Of a DNA stretch of 64,000 bases, positions 54,972 through 64,000 are shown piece by piece. Both the position numbers and the translations under genes were made by a program. The notes beneath the pieces are model-generated. The model made no database searches and was not told the DNA's origin. It saw only the letters and a program-made list of their open reading frames with translations. This DNA is from Erythrophleum ivorense (taxonomy: Eukaryota; Streptophyta; Magnoliopsida; Fabales; Fabaceae), in assembly GCA_026724425.1 (NCBI GenBank), contig JAIUCV010001139.1, forward strand, positions 62,001 to 126,000, written 5' to 3'. Position 1 is the stretch's first letter, and the number at the start of each line of letters is the position of its first letter.

Positions 54972-56364
54972 CTGTGATCTGGCCTGACTGACTGGTCTGG
55001 CCCAACTCTGCCGGAGTGTACACACGCGACGCTCCACCTTACTGCAACGCTGCAATCTGAGCTGCTGACTGAATAGCCAACGGCTGAACCGCTACCACTG
55101 ATCTCTGCTATAACTTGGGACACATCGGCCTGATATGCCCCGGCTCCCTGCAATAGAAGCACACTGGCGACTCTCTGGATCCCGCCCTCTTGGGGCAAGC
55201 AGCAACTCTGTGATCCAAACACCCACAACCAAAGCAACCACCCGCACTCTGGCTACTAGCAGATATCTCCTCTGCTCTCCTCTTCTGGCTCTGCGCATGC
55301 TTGGCGCCCCTGCCATGACCAGAACCGAAACCCCTACGCTGCTGTTGCTGCTACTGGCCCCTAGGATAGGTAGCAGAAGCAACTACAACTGGAACAACTA
55401 CCGAACTCACCGGCTCACGCAAATCCTCCTCAATGGAAGCTGCCAACTCCACTAAACCGGCTTTAGTGTGGTACATACCACCTCTGCACTGGGTCCTGAT
55501 GTTCCTCTGAAGTCCCTGAAGAAACCTCGACATCAACGCCCGCTCACTCACCAGCTCACCACCAGTGTGAACCACCAATCTGCAGAACTCTGCATCGTAC
55601 TCCCGTACAGACCTCTCTCCCTGAGTCAAGTCCAAGAACCTCAACTGCAGTCTGTCACGAGCCTCCTGCGGGAAAAACTTGTGGTTGAACTCCTCGACGA
55701 AGTCAACCCAAGTCCAAACCGCTCTCCGGGTCCTAACAGACCTCCACCACAAATGTGCATCACCTCCAAGGTAGTGCACCGCTAACTCAACCTGAAACTG
55801 CTCTGGACAACGGACTGAATCAAAGTTCCGCTCCAACCTCTGACGCCACTCGTCAGCCTGCTCTGGAGTGATACCGCCCTCAAACATTGGCGTGCCAATC
55901 CTCTGCATCTCCCTCATCATCTCGCGATAAGGTGAATGCCCAACCGCAGCACCCTGCTGCCCCGCAGCCTCCTGCTGCTAAAAAAAACCGGCACCAACCT
56001 GTACCCCAGCCGCTGGAGGTGCAACCGGAGCCTGCTGTGGAACTGCCTGAGGAAGACGTGCCAATAACTGCGTCAGTAGCCCCACTATCATGTCTCCCTG
56101 AGCTAAAGCTGCGCCCCCACCGGGAACTGCTCATACTCCTGCGCCACCACCGGCACCAGAGTTAGCCCCACCGGCCAACGAAACTGACTGAGTAACTGGC
56201 GCTGTCGCCACACTCGGCACTGCACTCTCCGCTGAAACCTCAGCCTCTGGCAAACCACGCCCAGCACCCCGACCTCCATGACCCGCTGCTCGTCCACCAC
56301 GACCAGCACCTCTGCCCCCACGGACTCCACCACGACCACGACCACGACAACGACCTGCATCCAT
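54972..56364 (-). pseudogene. Gypsy C gag, broken
   Basis: The ATG is at 56364 (MDAGRCRGRG). The Arg-Gly-rich N-terminus ends at a stop near 56131; the Retrotrans_gag domain is open from 55920 to 55351. The C-terminal zinc-finger region (about 55260-55090) is out of frame and has an internal stop. Compared with gypsy B, it lacks the 4-bp duplication after GGMY, so the gag core is intact here and the lesions lie elsewhere. Confidence 0.85.
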
Positions 56365-56563
56365 CTCTCTGCACTTCCACCACGTACAGAAAATGAGCAA
56401 GGTCAGCACACAAACACAAAACACAACACGAAATATCCAACTCAATTACCGCGGAAAACTGGAAGACCGAGAGGATGAGACTAAACTACTAACTGACTAA
56501 CTCACTTAATCAATTAAACACATAGTCCAATTCATCCAATGCTAACAGTCCTAAAAACGTATT

Positions 56564-56576
56564 CGCTCTGATACCA
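56564..56576 (-). promoter_or_regulatory. Gypsy C primer binding site
   Basis: The complement reads TGGTATCAGAGCG, three bases from the 5' LTR; initiator tRNA-Met type. Confidence 0.85.
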
Positions 56577-56579
56577 AAA

Positions 56580-57057
56580 TGAAACAACCAAGCCTTTTTT
56601 TATTTATATTTAATTATCAATGCGGAAATTCTCGAAAGAAATCAATAATAATAAATAATAAATAATCCGTTCAACAAATAAACCAATAACCAATAATAAA
56701 TTATAGCAACCTAAACACCAGGTTTGCTACATCATGAAAATAAAACTAACACCCTAGAAACGAGTTCCTTGCTAGCCACAACAAGATGGCCAAAATCAAA
56801 TTCCTAGTCTCATCATCCTCTTCTCTCGGTCTCTTTCCGCGGAAGAACATTGCCGTTACCTGCATCACATTGGAATAGAGATGCGTAAGTATTATCATAA
56901 ATACTTAGTGAGTGGATCATCCTGCCTACAGGCCAAGTACGTCAAACACTAGACAATACATCAACAATAACCACAACGAAATAATATACAACAACAGAAA
57001 CCACCAAGTCAGGAACAACCCACGTTTCTGGCTTCCCAGCCTAGTGTCGACCGACAC
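56580..57057 (-). repeat. Gypsy C 5' LTR, truncated
   Basis: Only the first 478 bp (R/U5 side) are kept. The break is in the palindrome gtgtcgaccgacac at 57044-57057, which suggests the palindrome itself was the breakage point. Confidence 0.9.
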
Positions 57058-57299
57058 TTCAAGAGTAGACATAGAGCAGTTGTCGGCGTAAAAATTGAAG
57101 AAGTAAAAAAGAGCTTTGAGGTTTTACTGAGAATAGAGTTTGTGTTCAGAAAGGGGTATAATTGTCATTCCATCTCATGGAAGTGCACCATAAGTGGTAA
57201 GTGCGTTTTTGTGTTAATTGAAAGTGGAAAAGTGCCTCCCAGTGTAAATATCTCTTTTTATATGGATACTGATACTAATTTCTCGTGTTGTAATTAGTA
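57058..57299. other. Interval without recognised genes
   Basis: Unassigned. It contains ccatctcatggaagtgc and kaagtgcctcc-like strings also seen loosely around 17300-17360; nothing coding. Confidence 0.4.
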
Positions 57300-57907
57300 C
57301 TAGATCTGCACCCGTGCTTGAGAAGCACGGGCTGTTATCATTTTTGTTAAGCAAACTTAATTATTAACAATGTAATTAAGTAAACAATTCTATGGTTGTA
57401 ATGTATAATGATGAATTAGTATTAATTGTGTATTTAATTATGGGATAACATAAAAATGATGTTGTTAATTTGGGCTTCGTAGCCTAAAACCGCATATTGG
57501 GCCGAATCGCATAAGTACGGGTTGTTGTTTCTATTGAAGAAAAATAAGTACAGCACGGGTCGTTGTTTCTATTGAAGAAAAATAAGTTTTTTTTTTTTTT
57601 TTTTTGTTAATGAGACTGATAATTATTGATTTTGTCGATTTTGTTAACTTTGAGAGAATCAAATTTTCTCGATCACTTCATTAGATTTTGACTCGTGTTG
57701 TCGACAACACGGGTTATTGACTTTTTTAAAGAAAAATAAGTATATTATTTTCTCGTTAATGAGATTGATAATTATTGATTTTATCAGTATTGTTAGCTTA
57801 ATTTTCACGATCTCTGCATTAAATTTTGACGTGTTGTCGACAGAACGACATGAGTGAATCAAATTCTTTTAACTTGAAGTTAATCGTGACCAGCACGGGC
57901 CACAGGA
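57300..57907 (-). mobile_element. Helitron-like non-autonomous element
   Basis: On the minus strand the sequence ends with a hairpin CCCGTGCTT-CTC-AAGCACGGG (57331-57311), then seven bases and CTAG followed by T (57299). A hairpin shortly before CTRR, inserted before T, is the Helitron 3' signature. The proposed 5' end is TCCTGTGGCCC at 57907, preceded by A, fitting insertion between A and T. Internally it carries GCACGGG motifs, a 38-bp tandem repeat (57517 and 57555), a roughly 149-bp degenerate duplication (57606 and 57755) and the palindrome GTGTTGTCGACAACAC at 57695. No Rep/helicase frame. The 3' end is better supported than the 5' end. Confidence 0.5.
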
Positions 57908-59096
57908 TATATAGTCAACTTTGAGAGAATTAAAAAATTTAACTTGAAATTAATCGTGATATTAATTTTAAAAGGAGAAGTGGTTTTGAAACATGTAAAG
58001 AAACCCAATTTCGGTTCAATTCCAATATTATGGACATGCAAAATATCCGATTTTTTTACGGATCTTATCTGGTTCAGTTTTTTTGTACCCAAATCCATTA
58101 AAAATTCCATGAAATTATACAAATAACCGAAATTAAACCAATAATAACTGAAAATAATAATTAAAGATTAAAATGGTTAAATAAAAAATAACCGAAATAA
58201 TAACCAAAAATTAAAAAGCCCATATAAAAAAATCAGTAAATCACAATAAAAATGATTTTGAATCGGTTAGTTATATACTATTTCATATTTTTGGGAAATC
58301 CTGTGTTTTTTTCATTTTCACAAAAAGATTCGATTAGTTATATATTCCATATATTGTTGGATTGTTGAAGAAACATTATAAAATGTTTCATAAAAAATAT
58401 AATATTTAAAATGAAACCTAAAAAAATATATTCTCAATTTGATATCATATCAAAATCTATAGATTGTAGATTCTATCTTCTTGTTTTTTATTCTTTTGTA
58501 AATTTATCCATGAGACATGTTAAAGTCAAGATTACAAATTTTCACCTTTGATCATATCAGTTTTTACCTCATGCCCAAGGAAGTATCTGAAACAACCTTG
58601 GTTCTTCACAATCATTGTAGATCCAGCTCCGATGCACATCAGCTTTTAACATGGTTTCTCCTTACAAATTCTCATCAATTATGAGGTTTGTCTCCTCGCA
58701 CCGACCCAGTATAATATAATTCAACAAAGAAAATTTGTGAGATTTCTGTCACCCCCTATAGATAGCGATTGTAGAAAATTTGTGGGATCTTTTGCAATCT
58801 TTGGGAAACTGAGCTGCGAAATTGGGAAATTTCAAGGAATCTCTTTGGTTCTCATCTACATGGGTAAGGTTTTCTAATTCTCTTCTTCTTTGATTTTCAT
58901 CTTCGGTTAGTTTTCTGCAAATTAATTTTTCCGTAGGAAATTTCTCTTCAGCTTTCCTGCTCTATTCGAAATTTGAAATTTCATTGTTCTTGTTGCTTGT
59001 GCATTTGGATTCTCTTAGACAATTACGTTTTTTTTTGCTAAAATATTATCAAATTGCACCCATTCTTGTTTACTTAGACGCTCATATAATGTACTT
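57908..59096. other. AT-rich interval with a possible gene 5' end
   Basis: 57910-58560 is AT-rich without recognised content. At about 58600-58870 the base composition changes and the sequence looks like a transcribed leader: ctacATGggtaaggtttt at 58857-58874 could be a start codon followed directly by a splice donor, with T-rich intron-like DNA after it. Nothing downstream continues it before gypsy D begins. I treat it as a possible relic of a cellular gene 5' end cut by the transposon. Confidence 0.3.
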
Positions 59097-59614
59097 CGAT
59101 CTCTCGACACCGATCCAGGAGATCGACGCCAACTTCGATTTTCAACACAAAACACCCAAATCATGAAACTATCACAATACACACGATTCAACACGCGATT
59201 ATCACACAAAACAACATGAAAAACCACATAACTTTACCAAATCCTGATTCACATCCACAAAACCTCTTATCTGCGAGCCTATGGTCATGCACTCACCTTG
59301 ACAAAGGATTGAAAGGAAGAAAGAGATGAAGACCAACAACCACAGCCTATGAATCCTCAGAAATCACCCAGAAATCTCCAGAATCACCTCAACTCTCTCT
59401 CTGCCTCTTTTCCTCTTGTTTTTCAGGAAAAAGACAAAAACAATGCGGCCACCACTCTTAAAACGAAACCTAGGGCTTTATCCCACAAAACCACCCAAAA
59501 CCGGAACTCAAATCGAACCGAAATTGATTTTAACCTTTGGTGTCGACCGACACTCTCCCTGGTGTCGATCGACACCGCTTCCCAAAAGCGATAGCTTGGT
59601 TTACGGATGTTACA
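59097..59614 (-). repeat. Gypsy D 3' LTR, truncated
   Basis: About 518 bp ending ttacggatgttaca on the plus strand. Palindromes GGTGTCGACCGACAC and GGTGTCGATCGACACC at 59539-59576. The left edge is approximate. Confidence 0.8.
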
Positions 59615-60244
59615 ATTCTCCCCCACTAAACTGGATTCGACATCGAATCCCAACACAACACGTCTACCACAGACGCAACTCGTCTACCACAGACGACAAA
59701 CTCGTCTACCACAGACGTCATAATCCGGCCCACATGGCCAAATACACGAGATCCTCACTTGATCCCTGAGACTCACATCTATTTCTATGTCATACATACA
59801 TTTTCCGGACATCTTTACTCTTGACTCCACTCTGCCGGAGAATACTATCTCCCTAAGAGGAACACTATCCCCTCGTTACTTACTATGCGACACACTAGTC
59901 ACTAGTAAGTAAACATATTACTTATACTTGAGGTAGCGACCCTCTCGTACAAGTCTATCAGATAACACTATCCCTTGGCAATGAGTTTATCCGGGGACAC
60001 CACGCCCTTAGAGTAAAAATTCGAAAATGTTTACGACATAACTGGAAAGATTGTCTCACGACCCACTGGTCAACACACTTGTAACATCCAAACCACATAA
60101 CAAAAACAAAATGAGGCAAACACCATCTCATATAACTCCAAAAATGTAAATCGTTACAACACTAAAACAAAAATACATAAATCCAACAACAATAACAAAA
60201 CATAGCACCACGCTATCACACTAGAACCACAAAGACGAAGAAGC
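59615..60244 (-). other. Gypsy D polypurine tract and 3' UTR
   Basis: The polypurine tract complement agtgggggagaat lies at 59615-59627. Three hairpins CGTCT-ACCAC-AGACG follow at 59661-59675, 59681-59695 and 59703-59717. The rest is non-coding 3' UTR similar to gypsy C at 51210-51560. Confidence 0.75.
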
Positions 60245-61451
60245 TCACTCGACGACCTGCTTGTCGAACCACTTTCTGAACTTCAACTTCATCTTTGCCT
60301 CTGGCTCCCAAGTCTCCTCCTCTGTGCCACTACAGTCCCACAAGACTCTCAACAATGGCACCCTCTTGTTCCGCAGAACCTTGACTCCCCTCTCGAGAAT
60401 CCTCACAGGAACCGCCGGAACTGTCAAATCTGGCTGAAGATCCTCTGGAATCTCAGCCACTAACTCCTCTGAAGGATGCAGACACCTCCGCAGTATAGAC
60501 ACATGAAACACCTTGTAGAAGGCGCTCATAATCGGTGGCATCTCCAACCGATAAGCCACTGGTCCAACTCGCTTCACCACCGGGAACGGACCCATAAACC
60601 GCGGACTGAGCTTGTTCTCTGCTATGGACCTGTTAGGGCCCCTCAACATAGCCATCTTGAGATACACTATATCTCCCACCTGAAACTCAGGCTCACGCCT
60701 CCGCCTATCTGCATAACTTCTCTGTCTATCCTGAGCCTCCTTCATGTTCAGCCTCAAAACACGGATCTTCTCTGTCGTTTCCTGAACAAAGGTAGCTCCA
60801 AACATGCTGCGCTCCCCCACTTGGGTCCAGCATAAGGTTACATGGACTCCCATACAAAGCCTCATAAGGAGCCATGCCAATACTAGACTGAAAACTGTTG
60901 TTATAGGCAAACTCCGCCAAACACAGATGATCAGCCCAAGGGCCACCCCAATCCAACACACACATCCTCAGCAAATCCTCCAAAGTCTGGATAGTCCTCT
61001 CTGGCTGTCCATCTGTCTGCGGATGATAAGCCGTACTCATATGCACCTTGGTGCCCATCTCTGTCTGAAATGCCCTCCAAAACTCTGAGGCAAATCTCGG
61101 ATCTCTATCCGACACAATACTAGCTGGCACACCGTGCAACCTCACAACCTCTCGCACAAACTTCCTAGCCAAAACAGCAGCTCCATCTGTCTTCTTGATG
61201 GCCAAGAAATGCGCGGACTTGGTCAAACGATCTACAATGACCCAAATTGCATCAAACGTCCGTGAGATAGGTAATCCCACGACAAAATCCATCGTGATGA
61301 TATCCCACTTCCACTCTGGAATGGGTAAGCTCTGCAAAAGTCCACCTGGAACCTGATGCTCTGCCTTGACCAACGAACACGTGTTGCACCTCGCAACCCA
61401 ATCTGCCACATCTCTCTTCATCCCAACCCAGTGATAATACCGTTTGAGGTC
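60245..61451 (-). pseudogene. Gypsy D integrase, frameshifted
   Basis: Reading leftwards from the element E insertion: end of the zinc finger (VARCNTCSLVK), TMDFVVGLP, SDRDPRFASEF, QPERTIQ (Ser to Pro), AEFAYNNSFQSS, then a deletion of about five bases near 60838 shifts the frame. The remaining part (60835-60245) carries MKEAQDRQRSYADRR, RGPNRSIAENKLSPRFMGPFP and the WEPEA tail. Non-functional. Confidence 0.88.
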
Positions 61452-61456
61452 ACAGT

Positions 61457-63078
61457 TGATGCGTTGGGTTTTATGCTTCAAACTAATACAATTTATAACC
61501 CAACTTGGTAGAGCTGCAAGTGCACAGCCGTGGTAAGTCGGGGTCGAACACAAGGAAGAGAGATTTCGTTTCTAGTCTATGTTGAGTGATGAGTAGCTAG
61601 AACAAAGAATATGAGTGTGGGGTGATCTAAAATCAAAGGAAAACAAGTGAGTAAGTGAATGAGGTTGTAAACAAGATGGGAAAGATGTTAGGCAAAGGAT
61701 GATCAATGGAAACTTTCAATGAAATGACAAGAGATTGCATGGGATAATTTATAAACCGCCTTGAACTCACAACACTACGGTATAACCTTTCCACTTTCGT
61801 GGCTCCGGCTACTATGCTTAAACAACCTAATAGACTCAACTTTCGATGGTTATTACAAGTTATAAGCATGCATTAACTAGTGTTCAAGTCGTGATTGCTC
61901 ACTAAATTCCTTAGGTCGACTTTTGGAAGCCTAAGACACTTAGCTCATCAAATACTAGTTTCGGCAATACAACAAGCTTTTGGAGAGTGTATCAACCTAG
62001 AATCAAGTTGTTTAGGCGCGCTTTCCTAACAACAAGCATTATGAACAAGCAAAGATGAAGGTCCAAATGGTGAAATCCCGGTTTATGCAATCATATAAGT
62101 CAAATCATATCATGAGCCCATCGATCTCCCTCGGCCTAACCGAGAGATCTACTCGGCCATGGCGCAAACAAGCAAGCAAAGCATGATTGAAAGCATAATC
62201 ATAAGCACAAGTAAGAGATAAAGGGAATAGAAAAGCTTCTCTATTGAAGAAACAAGTCGGGTCTCCTTTGATAACTTGAAATCTCGAGTACAAAGGTAAC
62301 AAAGCAAAGAAGATGGAAGAACAAGGTTTTATGTGAGCTAGGGTCTTGAGCGGCGCCTCCTTTCTCCTCCCTTGGACTGCGCAGCTCTCTCTCTGGTTCT
62401 TCTTGACGGCCAAAACCCTTCTCTCCTTTTTTCTGAGGCTAAAAACTTGTATATATAGGTAAGGAATCGCTTAGGTCTTCGTGGTGCCGGAAAAGGAAAC
62501 TTTCCGATGAGCTGGAGTCAATCTTTTGCGACGTGTATGGGCCGAGATAAGGCCAAGGAAACCTCCAAATAATAGCTAAGCCTCTTCTCAAACGAGCCAA
62601 AGTCCATGCCGCGGTATCCTGGGCCTTTAGACACGCGAGATCCTCCATGGGCTTCATCTTGTCGCTATACGGACACGTCTCGGTATAAAATGAATTTCTC
62701 CTTGATGGTTGATCCAAATGGCTTGATTCCACTTCGACGTCATGCATGACTCAAATATGTATCCATCAAGACCAAGATCATGATTTTTGGACGTCGGGAA
62801 GACCCCTTTCCGCGGTCAACTTCCGGATGCTCCGGTTCTGTCCGAATACGAGAATCGAACAAATGGAGTTATAATGATGCTCTTGACTTGGAAACTTGCA
62901 TGGATCATGGTTTGAGGCTCTTTTGCTCCTTTTTGAATCCTTTTTGATGTTTTAACCTGTTAAGACTCCAAAACCAACAAATACAAGAAAACTACCTCCA
63001 AAGGCATAAAACCTTATTGAAAGCACTTGAAAACATATGAAAATACTAAGTAAAAACATGCAAAATATGATGATATCA
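61457..63078 (-). repeat. Element E 3' LTR
   Basis: A 1622-bp LTR, reverse-oriented, with plus-strand ends tgatgcgttggg and atgatatca. The conserved tail ctgcaagtgcacagc is at 61514-61528. A TATA-like box is near 62451-62457. Confidence 0.9.
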
Positions 63079-64000
63079 ACTCCCCCAGACTTAGCCTTTG
63101 CTTGTCCTCAAGCAAACTAAGAAAGGAAAAGAGGTTTGAAAACGTGAGAACTCTCAAATCTTTTGGAAATCCATGTTGACCTTTGTTTTAGTAATCCACA
63201 TGAATCAGCAGCGGCATTAAGAATTAAGAACAAGGAAGCACATACCGTGAGTTTTGCAATCGTCCCAAAGCAATCCACTTCTCTTTAGACCATCCAAATT
63301 CGCCACCTTTGACTCCTTTAGTTTCTAAAGGTGTGGTCTCAACTAGGGAATATCGATCAAAGGGTTTAGGGACTCTTACTCATCCCCTTGTGTTTAGACA
63401 CTTGTCTCGGCTCATGCCTCACCTCTCTCTCTTCTCACTCCTTAAGTCGATTCATCCCTTTTTTAGGGTAGCATGGTATTTTTTTATTCGACTTCTTCTC
63501 CTCTTTGTGGAGGTTTTAGATGATCTTCCATAGACGCGAGTATTGATGGTTGTAGCCACCTAATCCCCGGTTACTTGAATCAAATGGTCTTCCATAGACG
63601 CGAGTATTGATGGTGGTTGCCACCTAATCCCCGGTTACTTGGACCTTGATGCTTTTTCTTAAAATTGGAGGGGAGAGAGAGGGGAAACCGAACTCACTTA
63701 GACTTTCACTTATTGGTGAGGATGAGGAGTAATGCTCTTTGTAAAACCAAGCCCCTAGCTGAGAAGGTTAAGTTCATTAAGGTGCGGAGTCAAAGATGGA
63801 TCCTTCTTATGCCTTTAGAAATGTGGATGTTTCTGGTAGATCGATCCACTCATGGTATACATGTGATGAAGTGAACTGCCAAATACTGATCAATGGTCAC
63901 TTAGACATAGACACAACAATGGTTAGGTCCAAGATAAGGTCATAATTCTCGACAAAATTTTTGACTCAATAAAACGACTCAATGAAAAGAAAAATGATGC
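63079..64000 (-). promoter_or_regulatory. Element E polypurine tract and conserved 3' region
   Basis: Polypurine tract complement at 63079-63089, hairpin TTTGCTTG-TCCT-CAAGCAAA at 63097-63116, the AAGTCGA/TCGACTT stem around 63443-63500, and the 64-bp tandem duplication at about 63526-63650. Frames here are not genes. Confidence 0.75.

Larger units (their letters stand above)
49738..57057 (-). mobile_element. Gypsy C, Tekay/Del-like, 5' LTR truncated
   Basis: A minus-strand gypsy element, not interrupted by other insertions, with 3' LTR at 49738-50988, internal region 50989-56579 and a 5' LTR of which only 56580-57057 remains. The left flank acggt would be half of the duplication; the right partner is lost. 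Pol is nearly complete with one nonsense codon and one filler-type deletion in protease; gag has several lesions. It is the best-preserved pol of this family in the window. Confidence 0.93.
59097..61456 (-). mobile_element. Gypsy D, Tekay/Del-like, partial
   Basis: A minus-strand copy with a left-truncated 3' LTR, 3' UTR hairpins and the 3' half of integrase, interrupted at 61456/61457 by element E (flank acagt). The rest lies beyond the window. The LTR differs more from the other copies than they do from each other. Confidence 0.88.
61457..64000 (-). mobile_element. Element E: Athila-4-like element, partial
   Basis: A minus-strand Athila-like element cut by the window edge. Its 3' LTR (61457-63078) is related to but clearly diverged from that of Athila-4, and its inner 3' region (63079-64000) is almost the same as 40380-41339. 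The coding part, primer site and other LTR are outside the window. Confidence 0.9.

Overview
The window looks like pericentromeric or otherwise repeat-rich heterochromatin of a flowering plant, most likely a Brassicaceae species. The basis is the dominance of Athila-type Ty3/gypsy elements (Asp-tRNA primer site, LTRs of about 1.65 kb, an Athila ORF-1-like protein), together with Tekay/Del-like chromoviruses, a Ty1/copia element, a Helitron-like end and a TIR element. I see no intact host gene, rRNA, tRNA or CRISPR. Almost every base pair is transposon or transposon relic, and the layout is nested insertions that can be resolved from target-site duplications (TSDs).

Layout. 1-181 and 9978-10768: a decayed minus-strand gypsy integrase relic (gypsy A), split by Athila-1 (182-9972, TSD atacg). 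10769-17110: a TIR element with ~117-bp inverted ends, split by a Ty1/copia element (11343-16383, TSD gcagt). 17657-23133: gypsy element 2, plus strand, with an internal deletion that fused its 5' LTR to the reverse transcriptase (TSD taagt). 23761-46884: gypsy B, minus strand (TSD ccacc), carrying two nested Athila-like elements: Athila-3 (26333-34106, TSD tccgt/tccat) and Athila-4 (35726-42982, TSD caagt). 46890-49732: non-coding DNA saturated with ATGGA(C/T) motifs, interrupted by gypsy B. 49738-57057: gypsy C, minus strand, with a truncated 5' LTR. 57300-57907: a Helitron-like non-autonomous element. 59097-61456: gypsy D, minus strand, truncated. 61457-64000: a fourth Athila-like element (E), minus strand, running off the window.

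How the parts relate. The gypsy elements 2, A, B, C and D are one family: similar LTRs full of GGTGTCGATCGACACC palindromes, Met-tRNA primer site where visible, and a shared pol. All have lost coding capacity. The three complete Athila-like elements have much more similar LTR pairs and exact or near-exact TSDs, yet none encodes reverse transcriptase, RNase H or integrase. Each keeps a different remnant: broken gag-protease plus an ORF-1-like gene; an intact 866-codon gag-protease with two internal domain duplications; and a 361-codon gag C-terminal fragment. They look like non-autonomous elements mobilised in trans. Conserved RNA-hairpin candidates, some with compensatory changes, are shared among them. 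Gypsy B and C have GT-AG introns in the leader and between gag and protease, which could set the Gag to Gag-Pol ratio by splicing.

All LTR comparisons, hairpins and counts were done by eye. Family assignments rest on recognised motifs, not on searches.
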